55,423 bases of DNA from an uncultured Chlamydiaceae bacterium (GCA_937884635.1 CALGBW010000056.1:1-55423); one strand, 5' to 3'. Positions 1-8,840 are shown, numbered from the stretch's first letter. Made by a program: numbers and translations. Notes: generated from the letters alone by a model not told the origin.

Positions 1-135
1 TACATATTGAATCAGTATACCACAAAACAAAATTCAGCACAAGCTGACAATCAGGGTTTTTCCGGGGTTTTTCAAGAAAAAAAGAGGAGAAAGATTTTCA
101 AAAATACTTGGGGAAGCTTCTTCCAAAAGCTTTGA
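1..135 (+). other. Upstream open frame of CT712-like gene (left edge)
   Basis: The first forward frame is open from the window edge for 44 codons to a TGA at 133-135. Its peptide is hydrophilic and protein-like and contains a run of Glu, Lys and Arg after an A7 tract at 77-83. Adding one A to that tract would carry this frame directly into the downstream 285-codon frame and give a continuous, sensible helix. I therefore read this as the 5' part of the same gene, separated by a one-base frameshift. A sequencing error in the homopolymer is an equally simple explanation. The true start lies outside the window. Confidence 0.55.
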
Positions 136-965
136 GCACAGCCCCAGAGATCGATCCTGAGGATGGTAGTATTATTAACAAAATGCCGATACAATCTGCA
201 TTTGCTTATATTCTGTTAGATAAATACATCCCTGATCAAGAAGAGGCGCTTTTGGCTATTGGGCAGGAAGTCAACCTTGCTGGGTATGCGCAATCTTTGT
301 TTAGCCCTTTAATCGAGCTAATCAAATCCTTCGATTCCGCTTCTCTTGGATATAATTTTGGTTCCTATTTGGCTCAAACAAAAAATACGAATACATACGC
401 CAATAGCTATGATATGATTTCCGATCGTTTAGATGCTGAGAAGGCTCGTTTAAACAATGATCTCAATATCATAGCTTCAGCCAAAAAGTTACTCACACAG
501 ATCATTGCAAAAGTAGATGGGAATGCTTCACTAACAGATGTACAAAAGACTCAGCTAAAAGAGATCTCTAATAAATATACAACAGAATTAGAAGTTATCA
601 AAAAGCAATTAGATGAATTATCCACGTATTTAAAGGGAATAACACTAACTAAGAGTACTACGCCAGACTCGGATGCAGCATTCACTGTTTCTAGTAATAC
701 ATCTGTTGTGGACTTGCAAACGAAAGAACAGACTGTCGTTGATGGGGAAGAAAATCTAGATACAGGATTACAGTCTGGAGGAGAACTCACATTTTTCAAT
801 GGTGTTGTTGCTGATATGCAAAACTATGGGGACTTATCCCAAACAACACAGTTGTTACTAGAGATACAAATAGCTGCTATGCAACAGCAGTGGATTTTAG
901 TCGCGGCTTCATTGAAGCTAATGCATAATACATACAGGACAATGTCCAACGCTATCAATGGATAA
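108..965 (+). CDS. CT712-like hypothetical protein, C-terminal part
   Basis: Function is unknown. The frame gives 285 residues from a TTG, but no good ribosome site lies at a proper distance from that TTG (the AGGAG-like stretch is about 20 bases upstream), and the frame is already protein-like for about 20 codons before it, back to a TGA at 45-47. The protein is mostly alpha-helical by eye, with coiled-coil-like Lys/Glu/Leu segments around residues 105-175, a Ser/Thr-rich stretch around 180-205 and a helical C-terminus. It resembles the chlamydial CT711/CT712 group, distantly like the 76-kDa-homologue family; this rests on its position before gpsA/porB and on general character. It is probably the C-terminal part of a longer protein that begins before the window, broken or slippage-joined at the A7 tract. 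Confidence 0.6.
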   Translation: MGKLLPKALSTAPEIDPEDGSIINKMPIQSAFAYILLDKYIPDQEEALLAIGQEVNLAGYAQSLFSPLIELIKSFDSASLGYNFGSYLAQTKNTNTYANSYDMISDRLDAEKARLNNDLNIIASAKKLLTQIIAKVDGNASLTDVQKTQLKEISNKYTTELEVIKKQLDELSTYLKGITLTKSTTPDSDAAFTVSSNTSVVDLQTKEQTVVDGEENLDTGLQSGGELTFFNGVVADMQNYGDLSQTTQLLLEIQIAAMQQQWILVAASLKLMHNTYRTMSNAING

Positions 966-1037
966 GGTCTATTCCGCCTTTGGTTGGGAGATCCCTTGAC
1001 CTTCATCTGTTAACCTGTTTACAATTCCAAGAAGTTC

Positions 1038-1057
1038 CAGGGGGTATTCACCCCCTG
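1038..1057 (+). terminator. GC-rich hairpin before gpsA
   Basis: A perfect 7-bp stem, CAGGGGG pairing with CCCCCTG around a 6-base loop, lies between the CT712-like stop and the gpsA start. No T-run follows, so it is not a textbook intrinsic terminator. It may end or attenuate the upstream transcript, or shield the gpsA start 22 bases downstream. Confidence 0.4.
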
Positions 1058-1079
1058 TTGGATGATACTTATTGATATT

Positions 1080-2084
1080 ATGAAAGAAAAAGTTGCTTAT
1101 TTAGGGATTGGAAGCTGGGGGTTTTGTTTAGCCTTGCTTTTAGCTAATAAAGGGTATCGCGTGGTCTCTTGGGGGCGGGATCAGGATCTTGTTGCACATT
1201 TAAACCACAAACGTTTTCATCCTTCAGCTCCAGATATTCAGATTCCTTCTAATTTATCATTTACAACGGACATGGCAGAAGCTGTTGATCAAGCTTCAAT
1301 CATTGTAGAGGGGGTAACTTCTGCTGGGATTCGGCCTGTCGCACAACAGCTCAAGGAAATTACAGATTTGAAAGTGCCATTTGTTATCACGTCCAAAGGC
1401 ATTGAGCAACATACAGGTTTGTTACTCAGTGATATTATATTGGAGATATTTGGTCAGTCAGCAGCGCAGTATCTAGGGTATTTAAGTGGGCCTTCTATCG
1501 CAGGTGAAGTATTAAGAGGTTGTCCTTGTTCCGTTGTGATCAGTGCTTATGATTCTGACACCCTTAAGCATATCCATCAGGTTTTTCTTACGCCTAAGTT
1601 CCGTGTATATCCTAATAGCGACCTCAAAGGTGTCGCTTTAGGTGGAGCATTGAAAAATGTGATAGCTATAGCCTGTGGTATCTCAGATGGTTTTCGATTC
1701 GGAGATAACGCGAAATCGGGTTTGGTGACCCGAGGTCTGCATGAGATTCGTAGGTTTGCATCAATTATGAATTGTCGTCCGGATACCCTGAATGGTTTGG
1801 CTGGATTAGGTGATTTGTGTGCTACTTGTTTCTCTTCTTTGAGTCGTAATACGAGGTTTGGCTTGCTCATTGCTCAGGGGTATACCTTCGAGCAGGCTAA
1901 AGCAAAAATTGGGATGGTAGTAGAAGGGGCTTATACAGCTTTATCAGCGTATCAAGTGGCTTGCCATCATAAAATTGAAATGCCAATTACAACTGGTATC
2001 TATCGTGTGTTGTATGAAAACCTCAATATCAATGACGGGATTACCATGTTATTACAAAGAAATACGAAGGAAGAGTATCTCTAG
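1080..2084 (+). CDS. gpsA: Glycerol-3-phosphate dehydrogenase [NAD(P)+]
   Basis: Reduces dihydroxyacetone phosphate to sn-glycerol-3-phosphate in the cytosol, feeding phospholipid synthesis (PgsA in this window uses products of that pathway). The N-terminus carries the Rossmann GxGxWG motif (GIGSWG, about residues 9-14). The central region has the substrate-side NVIAIACG stretch with its preceding Lys, and the C-terminal helical domain carries AKSGLVTRG and GLGDL motifs. The second in-frame ATG was chosen because it gives 334 residues beginning MKEKVAYLG, which matches chlamydial GpsA in length and start; an ATG 18 bases upstream is possible. Chlamydial annotations call it gpdA. It is followed 90 bases later by porB; in C. 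trachomatis I recall the order porB then gpdA. Confidence 0.93.
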   Translation: MKEKVAYLGIGSWGFCLALLLANKGYRVVSWGRDQDLVAHLNHKRFHPSAPDIQIPSNLSFTTDMAEAVDQASIIVEGVTSAGIRPVAQQLKEITDLKVPFVITSKGIEQHTGLLLSDIILEIFGQSAAQYLGYLSGPSIAGEVLRGCPCSVVISAYDSDTLKHIHQVFLTPKFRVYPNSDLKGVALGGALKNVIAIACGISDGFRFGDNAKSGLVTRGLHEIRRFASIMNCRPDTLNGLAGLGDLCATCFSSLSRNTRFGLLIAQGYTFEQAKAKIGMVVEGAYTALSAYQVACHHKIEMPITTGIYRVLYENLNINDGITMLLQRNTKEEYL

Positions 2085-2174
2085 AGAAGCAGACGTTTTT
2101 CATTTGTACATTTTTTTTTACATCTGCTAAATGAGGTCGTTACAGAGTACAATAAACAAAGGCCTCAGAATCTG

Positions 2175-3242
2175 ATGAATAGCAAGCTAGTGAACCATTT
2201 GCGATTGGCTTTTTTAACTTTATTCGTCCCCCTCTCCACTATGCCTTTGCAAGCTATGCCTGCAGGGAATCCCGCATATCCGATTCTTGTCTCTAGCCCT
2301 AGTGATTCTTGTGGCTTTGACCTTTGCAGCTCTTCCGGGGTCTTATCAAGTTTTTTTAATACTGTAAAAGTGGGGTTTTTCGGGGACCATATTTTCTCGG
2401 AGGCTGCTTCGGTGAAGAATGTCCCTATTATTCTCAGCTATACGAAGTCTAATACAGGAGGGACAGCGCAATCAACACCTGCCTATATAGCTTGGCACGA
2501 GAACTTTGAAGTTTTAAGTTCTAATGTCAACACGAGTGGTTTGTTTGCTACGATTGCTTTTGCCGATCGTTCTCGTGATATCTTTCCTCTTTTAGATCTC
2601 AGTCTGACAGGAAGAATCGGGGGCTTGAAGCAATTTTATCGCATTCCTTTAAGTGCATTTCGTGTTTTCTCTGTACCAGAAGCTCAAACGGGTACGCAGC
2701 CAAGTACTCCGCAACAGTCTAATGAAACAGTCACATCGGTAGGTCAAGCTTTTCATGGTTCCTTAGATGTTCAAACGAACTTCGGATTTTCATGGGAAGT
2801 GAGTTTGAAGAAAATTATCTGGAAGGATGGAATTTCCTTTATTGGAATGGGAGTAGATTATCGCCACGCTGCTTGCCCATTGAATTACTTATACGCCATT
2901 ACTCCTAATCAAGCAGTGATGGACTTTTCCCCTGATGGAGGTAAGCTGTCTTATAAAGAGTGGGCGATCAGTATCGGTGTTGCGACATATGTAAATGACT
3001 ACATTCTTCCTTACCTATCTCTTTCCACAGGAAATGTAAAACGATACTTCCCTAAAGAGAATTTTGCTAGTTTGGCTTCGCAGTTGAACATGGAGTTTAC
3101 TGATAGGAAGGTAACAAGCTTCCATAGAGCCAATCTCTGTGCAGGGATTACAAACTACGCATCAGATATTTTCTATTATTCTATAGAAGCCCGTTGGGGA
3201 TATCAGCGCGCCCTAAATCTATCCACAGGAATGCATTTCTAA
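2175..3242 (+). CDS. porB: Outer membrane porin PorB
   Basis: A chlamydial outer membrane porin, in C. trachomatis reported as a dicarboxylate-type pore. The 355-residue protein has a signal peptide: a basic start, a hydrophobic core around residues 10-22 and a likely cleavage after Ala-Met-type residues near 27. The mature N-terminus begins with the MPAGNPA motif shared with the MOMP family, followed by Cys pairs (DSCGFDLCS) fitting the disulfide-linked outer envelope. Aromatic-rich alternating beta segments run throughout, and the C-terminus ends in Phe (STGMHF), the outer-membrane assembly signal. A loop around residues 172-190 is rich in Gln, Thr, Ser and Pro and looks surface-exposed; it may explain the extra length over the roughly 340-residue C. 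trachomatis protein. A TACAAT at 2148-2153 could be a -10 box, without a clear -35. Confidence 0.9.
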   Translation: MNSKLVNHLRLAFLTLFVPLSTMPLQAMPAGNPAYPILVSSPSDSCGFDLCSSSGVLSSFFNTVKVGFFGDHIFSEAASVKNVPIILSYTKSNTGGTAQSTPAYIAWHENFEVLSSNVNTSGLFATIAFADRSRDIFPLLDLSLTGRIGGLKQFYRIPLSAFRVFSVPEAQTGTQPSTPQQSNETVTSVGQAFHGSLDVQTNFGFSWEVSLKKIIWKDGISFIGMGVDYRHAACPLNYLYAITPNQAVMDFSPDGGKLSYKEWAISIGVATYVNDYILPYLSLSTGNVKRYFPKENFASLASQLNMEFTDRKVTSFHRANLCAGITNYASDIFYYSIEARWGYQRALNLSTGMHF

Positions 3243-3350
3243 AACTCGGATAATTAATCTTTTTCTCCTAACTGCTTAGCGGTTGGGGGGAATATCGAGG
3301 TCTGCGTGCGGAGCTCGTTGTTTTCTTTCCCAGTGTTTAGATGATTATTC

Positions 3351-4721
3351 TCAAGAGGCTTCAGAAATCGATTCTTGAAAGTATGTGATGCTCTCCCAGA
3401 GGGAAGCTGTTTTTGGGGAGGGATAATAGAAAGCTGCGTCTAATTCAAAAGGGATATCTGGAGAAATTTCTTTCCCTGTGACTTCAAGAAATAGCTGTCT
3501 TTCTCTATCAAACAATGCTTTTTGTACTGTTGCAGGACTGTAATTTCCCTCTAAGTTTTTCAAAGGGGCAAAGCATGCATCTCGTGAATAGACGAGTGTG
3601 TGACAGCAATTGCTATAGGAAAAGAGATCAAAAATGAATTCTTCAAATTTCCAAGCATTTTTTTCTATATTCGTAGGCTCTAGTTGTTTTGCATGTTTCC
3701 GAGCTTTATAAATAGGCAGGGGACGGTTAGCGGTATGGGCGATAAAATCCATAGATAAACAGTATAAGCCAATATTTGCAAAGCGGTAGACTAATTGACC
3801 GTTCTCTTCTGCAAAGCGATCTTCAGGGGCAATTTCAGAATATTCAACTACAGATGTTTTCCCTTCAAATGTTTCGACTAAAACACCAACATCTTCATAG
3901 GGAGATTGACGTAATGCCGCTTTAATGGTGACTTCATTCCCAGAGAGTGCATGAAAACCGCAAAGTTCGGTATCAAAGGGTAAGGCTAACGGGTTATCAA
4001 TAGGAATGACACTGACCATTTCAATGCCGGCACGCTTCCATTTTTCCCATAACCCGGAGGTATAAAGCATAGTAGATAGACAGCCATTTCCATTAGGACC
4101 TAGAGCCACTGTATAAGGATCTTCTAAAAACAAGTCTCCTGATGGGGAAAGTAAAGGCCATAGCGGTTGGCAGAAAAAAGACACTTGTTCTGGTTGAAGA
4201 CGGAAATTATCGTGTGTTTCAAAAAAAGAGAGGGTTTGCTGGTGATTTAGAGGAGACGTCATCAGGGCAATGGGAAGAGGTTGTTCAGCTAACTGGCTAG
4301 CCGCGTATACTTTCTCAGCCATTAACTGAAAAAGAGGCTTTTTTTTAACTGGAGAAAGGGGAAAGAGCCCTTTAGGGCCATCGTACTTTAACCGAGAGCC
4401 CTGACCACCAGCAAGGACAACACAAGCAATTTTCTTTTCTTTTAATAATTTTAAACCCAATTGAGATCGGCTTGCGGAGTCTTCTCCTGCAAGAGCAAAT
4501 AAGGATGGAGGACGATAATGCCGCTCTACAGGAGGTTGGTTAGCGAGAAGAGATTGTTGTTTAAGAAAAAAAGAGGTGTCCAAAGCCAAAATTTGGCCTG
4601 CTAAATGATGTTTTTGAGATAGAGAAAGGCAGTGCCAGTGGTCAAGAAGGTGTTCTTGGTGAATGCCCTTTAATTTGTCTAAAAGGACATTTTTGTCTGA
4701 AGTGGCGTTAGCTTGTGTCAT
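3351..4721 (-). CDS. AGX1-like UDP-sugar pyrophosphorylase (CT715-like)
   Basis: A nucleotidyltransferase of the eukaryotic-type UDP-N-acetylglucosamine/UDP-sugar pyrophosphorylase family (UDPGP/AGX1), expected to make a UDP-sugar from UTP and a sugar-1-phosphate. The signature LAGGQGSRLKYDGPKG sits at residues 103-118 and includes the GxGxRL nucleotide loop and the family Lys. Later motifs include MTSPLNH, a GPNGNG substrate loop and the VIPIDNPLA region. The length of 456 residues fits the family. It is the first gene of a minus-strand block converging on porB; fliF lies upstream with an 88-base gap containing a short inverted repeat (GCATA/TATGC, 4758-4772). The exact sugar cannot be told from sequence. 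Confidence 0.88.
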   Translation of the reverse strand: MTQANATSDKNVLLDKLKGIHQEHLLDHWHCLSLSQKHHLAGQILALDTSFFLKQQSLLANQPPVERHYRPPSLFALAGEDSASRSQLGLKLLKEKKIACVVLAGGQGSRLKYDGPKGLFPLSPVKKKPLFQLMAEKVYAASQLAEQPLPIALMTSPLNHQQTLSFFETHDNFRLQPEQVSFFCQPLWPLLSPSGDLFLEDPYTVALGPNGNGCLSTMLYTSGLWEKWKRAGIEMVSVIPIDNPLALPFDTELCGFHALSGNEVTIKAALRQSPYEDVGVLVETFEGKTSVVEYSEIAPEDRFAEENGQLVYRFANIGLYCLSMDFIAHTANRPLPIYKARKHAKQLEPTNIEKNAWKFEEFIFDLFSYSNCCHTLVYSRDACFAPLKNLEGNYSPATVQKALFDRERQLFLEVTGKEISPDIPFELDAAFYYPSPKTASLWESITYFQESISEAS

Positions 4722-4809
4722 TATGAAGTGCCTAAAATTCTCAATATCACGGTTGTAGCATACCGGTTATGCATGATCTTTTCTATGATAAAACCCCTCA
4801 CAGCAGGCT

Positions 4810-5823
4810 CTAGAGCTTTTGCATCTCTTTCTTAATATTTTCTGGAAGCTTGTTAAAGAGTTCTTCAGCTTTTTGTGGCTCCAGGTAGGATAAGATCAGT
4901 GATATTTTTTCAGGGGATTCCTGTTTTAAAATTTCAACTAGTTTAGGGATATGTAGCCCTTGGCCTAGTTTCTTAGATTCTTTAGGCATGTACTCATATG
5001 CGTAAAAAGCAAGATAGAAGCTTGCTAAGCTGACAATTCCTAAACTGGAGAAGAAAATAGTAAGTGTAATTAGTAGTTTTGGAGTCTTCCCAAAACGGCT
5101 GATCTGACTTGCAAAGGGAACAACTTCAATATGTACTTGGCACTCTCCGTCGTAAACGTTATTTAAATAATGCTCGGCGTGAGAAATGATCTTTTCTTGA
5201 TCAGTAAGAGGTAAGGAGGAAAGATACTTTTCATTGATAGAGATTTGTAAACAGGCATGTTCTTTATGAGGGATATAGTCTAAGGAAAAGTGCTGCTTAG
5301 GGAGGACTCTTTCTAAATAGGCTGAACTTGTTGCGAGAAGCGCGGAGTGCGCAGCAATATGCACAGGGGCATAGATATTCCCTAAGCTATCAGAAATAGT
5401 GATATGCTCTTTGGATAATCCAGGGATGCTTTTGATCAGGTAATCGGTGATAGAGTATACCTGAGCAGCTGATAAAGCAGCTTGTTTGTAGAGAGACAGT
5501 ACAACAGACAGCTTAGGTGTAGCGGAGGGATCTTGTTCCGAAGGACCGGAAAAAGCAATTACAGCGTGGCTTATAGGTTGAAAGGTAGTCAGTTCTTTTT
5601 CTAAGAGCTCTTTGTTTAGAGAGTAAGGATGTTTTGCAATTGAGCGGGTGAGGGTTCGGTTAGCAGGAACTGTTTTTTTCCCTGGAAATGTAGGTTGTAT
5701 GAAACTAGGTGAGATCGATACAGTCCCAAAATACATAGCGCAGCCTACACCTAAACAGACTAATAGGAGGACAGAAGGAATTTTCAATAAGGATAGTTTG
5801 CTCTTGAGTAGTTTGAATAACAC
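4810..5823 (-). CDS. fliF: FliF-like ring protein with FliG-like C-terminus
   Basis: Chlamydial homologue of the flagellar MS-ring protein, thought to serve a type III secretion-related complex since chlamydiae lack flagella. At 337 residues it is much shorter than typical FliF (about 550). Order: short cytoplasmic N-terminus, transmembrane segment around residues 15-33, a ring-building domain around 70-150 (the pattern leading to SIPGLSKEHITISD is typical of YscJ/FliF domains), a second periplasmic segment to about 240, a second transmembrane segment around 248-272, and a cytoplasmic tail. The last roughly 45 residues (from HIPKLVEIL to the end) read like a FliG N/M-domain helix bundle, with ISLILSYLEPQKAEEL followed by a LPENIKKEM motif. 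In canonical FliF this tail binds FliG; here it looks like a piece of FliG itself. The fliI gene that follows in C. trachomatis is not adjacent. Confidence 0.85.
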   Translation of the reverse strand: MLFKLLKSKLSLLKIPSVLLLVCLGVGCAMYFGTVSISPSFIQPTFPGKKTVPANRTLTRSIAKHPYSLNKELLEKELTTFQPISHAVIAFSGPSEQDPSATPKLSVVLSLYKQAALSAAQVYSITDYLIKSIPGLSKEHITISDSLGNIYAPVHIAAHSALLATSSAYLERVLPKQHFSLDYIPHKEHACLQISINEKYLSSLPLTDQEKIISHAEHYLNNVYDGECQVHIEVVPFASQISRFGKTPKLLITLTIFFSSLGIVSLASFYLAFYAYEYMPKESKKLGQGLHIPKLVEILKQESPEKISLILSYLEPQKAEELFNKLPENIKKEMQKL

Positions 5824-6058
5824 AGTAATTCCTTAGAGTTATGAAATAAAAAAAAGAATTTCATTGATCTCTATCAAAAAATGGGAATTCTTGACAACTT
5901 TCTATCCCAGGGAGCAAATGCAAGAAAGCGGTATATGATTTGTTGTCAGGAGCCTTACGATTTTCTTAGGTGAGGGCAGTACGCAGGTGTCCTAATCTTT
6001 TCTAAAATCAATAGATTTTCCATGATAGGCATGTTGTAATGGCAGTGATCTGTAAAAT

Positions 6059-7363
6059 ATGTTGGTGAAGTCTCCTCTTTTATACTTGCTACTGTGCTGT
6101 TTCCCGTTGCTAAGCTATGCAGAAAGCCTGTGTCCTCCTTTAAAAGGGGATACCGCGGTTGTGATGCATACTGAGACTGGGAAGGTTTTGTATGCAAAGT
6201 CTGCCCATAAGAGAATTTTCCCCGCTAGCATGACGAAAATTGCTACGGCATTATTTATTCTACGTAAGTATCCAGACATTCTAGAACGACATGTTTTTGT
6301 AAAATATGAGGCAATTGCGTCTATCACGCCCCAGGCAAAACGACAATCTGGATATAGAAGCCCCCCTTACTGGTTAGAGACAGATGGTGTCACCGTTCAG
6401 TTACAACATAAAGAAGAGGTTTTGGGTTTAGATCTGTTTTATGCTTTGTTAGTTTGTTCTGCTAATGATGCAGCAAATGCTCTGGCTATGGGGTGCTGTC
6501 ATTCTATTCCAATTTTTATGAAACAGGTGAATGAGTTTCTCTTGGAAATAGGCTGTGAGCACACACATTTTAATAATCCTCATGGGTTACATCATCCTGA
6601 ACATTATACAACAGCATATGACCTTTCTTTAATCATGCGTGAAGCATTGAAAGAACCTTTATTTAGAAAAGTCATCCAGACTACGAGTTATAAAATGGCT
6701 CCGACCAACCTCAGTCAGGAGCGTGCCCTACATCCTACCAATAAGCTCATTCTTCCTACCTCTACCTATTATTATCCTCCTTGTTTAGGTGGAAAAACAG
6801 GGACAACAAAAAGTGCTGGAAAGAATCTCATTTTTGCAGCTGAAAAGAATCAGCGATCTGTCATTACCATTGCTACGGGATATACAGGGCCGGTGTCAGA
6901 CTTATATCAAGATGTGATTTCCTTATGCGAAGGAGTGTTTAATGAGCCTCTTTTACGTAGGTATTTCATTCGTCCTACGGAGAAATATCTCTTGCCAATG
7001 GGGAAATTAGGAAGAGTAGAAGTATCGCTCTCCCAAGGTATTTATAGTGACTTCTATGAATCTGAAGGGGAAACGGTGGTGATGGTGCGTTTCTCTCCAA
7101 AAGCAGACTCATTACCTATCTATGCGGGGGATTTGCTTGGGGAGTGGGAGTACTATGATGATAAAGGGGAAAAGGTTCTATCAGAGCCTTTTTATGCAGA
7201 AGGTACGATCCATCTGCGATTCAAGCAAAAAATCCGCCTATTTCTTCGTATGCTATTTACTTCCAGAAAGTTTTATATGTTATTGTTCGCAATCTGGATG
7301 CTCGCATTTCTTCGAAGAAAGAAACGTCCGCAACGGATGCCTTCAAGGAGAATTTTTGGTTAG
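6059..7363 (+). CDS. dacF: D-alanyl-D-alanine carboxypeptidase
   Basis: A penicillin-binding serine peptidase that trims the terminal D-Ala of peptidoglycan stem peptides in the periplasm, matching the small, transient peptidoglycan of chlamydiae. A signal peptide occupies about residues 1-21. The three catalytic motifs are present: S57-MT-K60, SAN near residue 134 and KTG near 245. A C-terminal hydrophobic helix around residues 395-418 flanked by Arg/Lys suggests membrane anchoring. The length of 434 fits the class (dacF or dacC in chlamydial annotations). It is divergent from fliF across 235 bases that hold an isolated TTGACA at 5891 but no matching -10 box. In C. trachomatis it is CT551. 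Confidence 0.92.
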   Translation: MLVKSPLLYLLLCCFPLLSYAESLCPPLKGDTAVVMHTETGKVLYAKSAHKRIFPASMTKIATALFILRKYPDILERHVFVKYEAIASITPQAKRQSGYRSPPYWLETDGVTVQLQHKEEVLGLDLFYALLVCSANDAANALAMGCCHSIPIFMKQVNEFLLEIGCEHTHFNNPHGLHHPEHYTTAYDLSLIMREALKEPLFRKVIQTTSYKMAPTNLSQERALHPTNKLILPTSTYYYPPCLGGKTGTTKSAGKNLIFAAEKNQRSVITIATGYTGPVSDLYQDVISLCEGVFNEPLLRRYFIRPTEKYLLPMGKLGRVEVSLSQGIYSDFYESEGETVVMVRFSPKADSLPIYAGDLLGEWEYYDDKGEKVLSEPFYAEGTIHLRFKQKIRLFLRMLFTSRKFYMLLFAIWMLAFLRRKKRPQRMPSRRIFG

Positions 7364-7449
7364 TTCTGTGGCCTTGTAAAAAAGATTGGTTCTTTGAGTT
7401 AACCGATTCTTAGGGTATGCTCTCTGCGTATATTTCGATTAGGCAGGGT

Positions 7450-7746
7450 ATGCGGAAATTTTTTATTCAGGTAGTGTGTATAGTTCTTGTTTTCTCACAG
7501 AACATGGCCTGGGCTAATTCTTGGTATTTTGGGAAAACAGCAGAAGAGGTTCGTAAAGAACAGCAAAGTACTTTCTTAAAAGAGGCTTTGTGTTCCCTAA
7601 ACAATCCTGAGGTGTGGGAGAATTCTGTGCACCTAGCTCATATTCTCGTTCAACTGGAGCAATTTGCCGACCTTCCTAATTACAGTCAAAGTGTGATACA
7701 AACCCTCATCACTCAGCGTATTATGGCCCTAATGAGCAGAGACTAG
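7450..7746 (+). CDS. Small secreted hypothetical protein (CT552-like)
   Basis: Unknown function. I chose the second in-frame ATG because AGGCAGGG lies 5 bases upstream and because it gives a clean signal peptide: MRKF, a hydrophobic core to about residue 17, then an Ala-Trp-Ala cleavage region near residues 21-23. An ATG 33 bases upstream is possible. The mature part is about 75 residues, helical, with Glu/Gln-rich stretches and no motif I recognise. It follows dacF closely on the same strand, as CT552 follows CT551 in C. trachomatis, so a cell-envelope role is a fair guess. Its 3' end overlaps the 3' end of convergent fmu by 4 bases. Confidence 0.75.
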   Translation: MRKFFIQVVCIVLVFSQNMAWANSWYFGKTAEEVRKEQQSTFLKEALCSLNNPEVWENSVHLAHILVQLEQFADLPNYSQSVIQTLITQRIMALMSRD

Positions 7747-8840
7747 CGCTTCTTTAAAAGGAAGGAGAAGAATCCGTCTCCTCCTTTCGAACAGAGGGGG
7801 ATTTTCGTTGAATTGATGACTTCAAGACCCAGAGATTGCATATAATCAGCTTGTCGTTCATTTTCATCAGAGAGTAGCGAACAGGTAATGTAAACCAATA
7901 GTCCCCCAGGCTTTAGATACATACTTGCTTCTTTTACGATCTTTCTTTGAGCGTATACACACCCTTTCAGCAAAGAAGAGGTGAAGGTTCCTTTTTTCTC
8001 AGGTTGTCGGCGGAATACACCGCTACTTGAACAAGGTGCATCAACGACAACCACAGAAAAGTGATTTTTTTTCAAGTGGTTTTTCCCTAAAGAAAAATTG
8101 TGCGATCCAGATCGCAGCAATCGTTGTTTTGCTGTTTGTAAGATGCTCTCCCGGCTATCATAAAGCACGATATGCTTGGCTTTTTGTGCTAGGATGAGGC
8201 TTTTCCCTCCAGCTCCAGCACAGAAGTCTAAAACAACATCCTTTTTTGTAATAGGCAGAGCTTGTGTAATTTGTTGTGAAGACAAATCTTGAATTTCAAA
8301 TAGTCCCCTATGGAAAGCTGCTGTATGTTGCAAGGGGTAACGTTTTTCAAATCGTAAGGACCCTGGAGCCTCTCCCAGATCTGAAGGGAAATTCAACATT
8401 TGTTGCAAGTCAGGGACCGAGATTTTCTTTGTATTGACTCGAATAAAGGTGGGAGCTTCTTCTAAGAAAATTTTTGCAAGCTCCTGCGCGTATGCTTCAT
8501 CATAATCTTGACATAGGCTTTCCGCTAGGTCATCAGAGATAGAATAACGCACGGGCCATGGTAAATGAGAGAATTGCTCTATGTCATCTAAAACGCCTTC
8601 TTCTATTTTCGCTATGAACGTATCGGGGTTAACCGGAAGGGAATCTTCTTGAATTAATGTTGTTAAAAGTCGGTGATGTCGTAGCACCTGAAAAACCCGT
8701 GAGCTAATCCATTGTCGATCTTTAGACCCTAAGGCACGATGCTGAGAGAAGTAATTTGCAACGCGATTGGTCTCTCCGATAGGTGTGGAGAACAATGCTT
8801 GCAAAATGGTCTGTAGATGATGAAGGCGAAAAGGATTCAT
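7743..8840 (-). CDS. fmu: RsmB-family RNA m5C methyltransferase (Fmu)
   Basis: An S-adenosylmethionine-dependent rRNA (cytosine-5) methyltransferase of the Sun/RsmB family. The N-terminal about 130 residues resemble the NusB-like RNA-binding domain of RsmB. The catalytic domain has the SAM-binding VLDFCAGAGGKS motif near residue 206, the motif IV Cys (DAPCSSSG, near 268) and the motif VI catalytic Cys (ITCSLLSDENE, near 318). At 365 residues it is shorter than E. coli RsmB (429). It lies downstream of dnaE with a 71-base gap, on the same strand. In C. trachomatis (CT553) I recall it separated from dnaE by dacF and several other genes. Confidence 0.9.
   Translation of the reverse strand: MNPFRLHHLQTILQALFSTPIGETNRVANYFSQHRALGSKDRQWISSRVFQVLRHHRLLTTLIQEDSLPVNPDTFIAKIEEGVLDDIEQFSHLPWPVRYSISDDLAESLCQDYDEAYAQELAKIFLEEAPTFIRVNTKKISVPDLQQMLNFPSDLGEAPGSLRFEKRYPLQHTAAFHRGLFEIQDLSSQQITQALPITKKDVVLDFCAGAGGKSLILAQKAKHIVLYDSRESILQTAKQRLLRSGSHNFSLGKNHLKKNHFSVVVVDAPCSSSGVFRRQPEKKGTFTSSLLKGCVYAQRKIVKEASMYLKPGGLLVYITCSLLSDENERQADYMQSLGLEVINSTKIPLCSKGGDGFFSFLLKKR

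Noticed and set aside
5891..5896. Consensus -35 box TTGACA between fliF and dacF
   Set aside because: No -10-like sequence lies 16-18 bases downstream, so I do not call a promoter.
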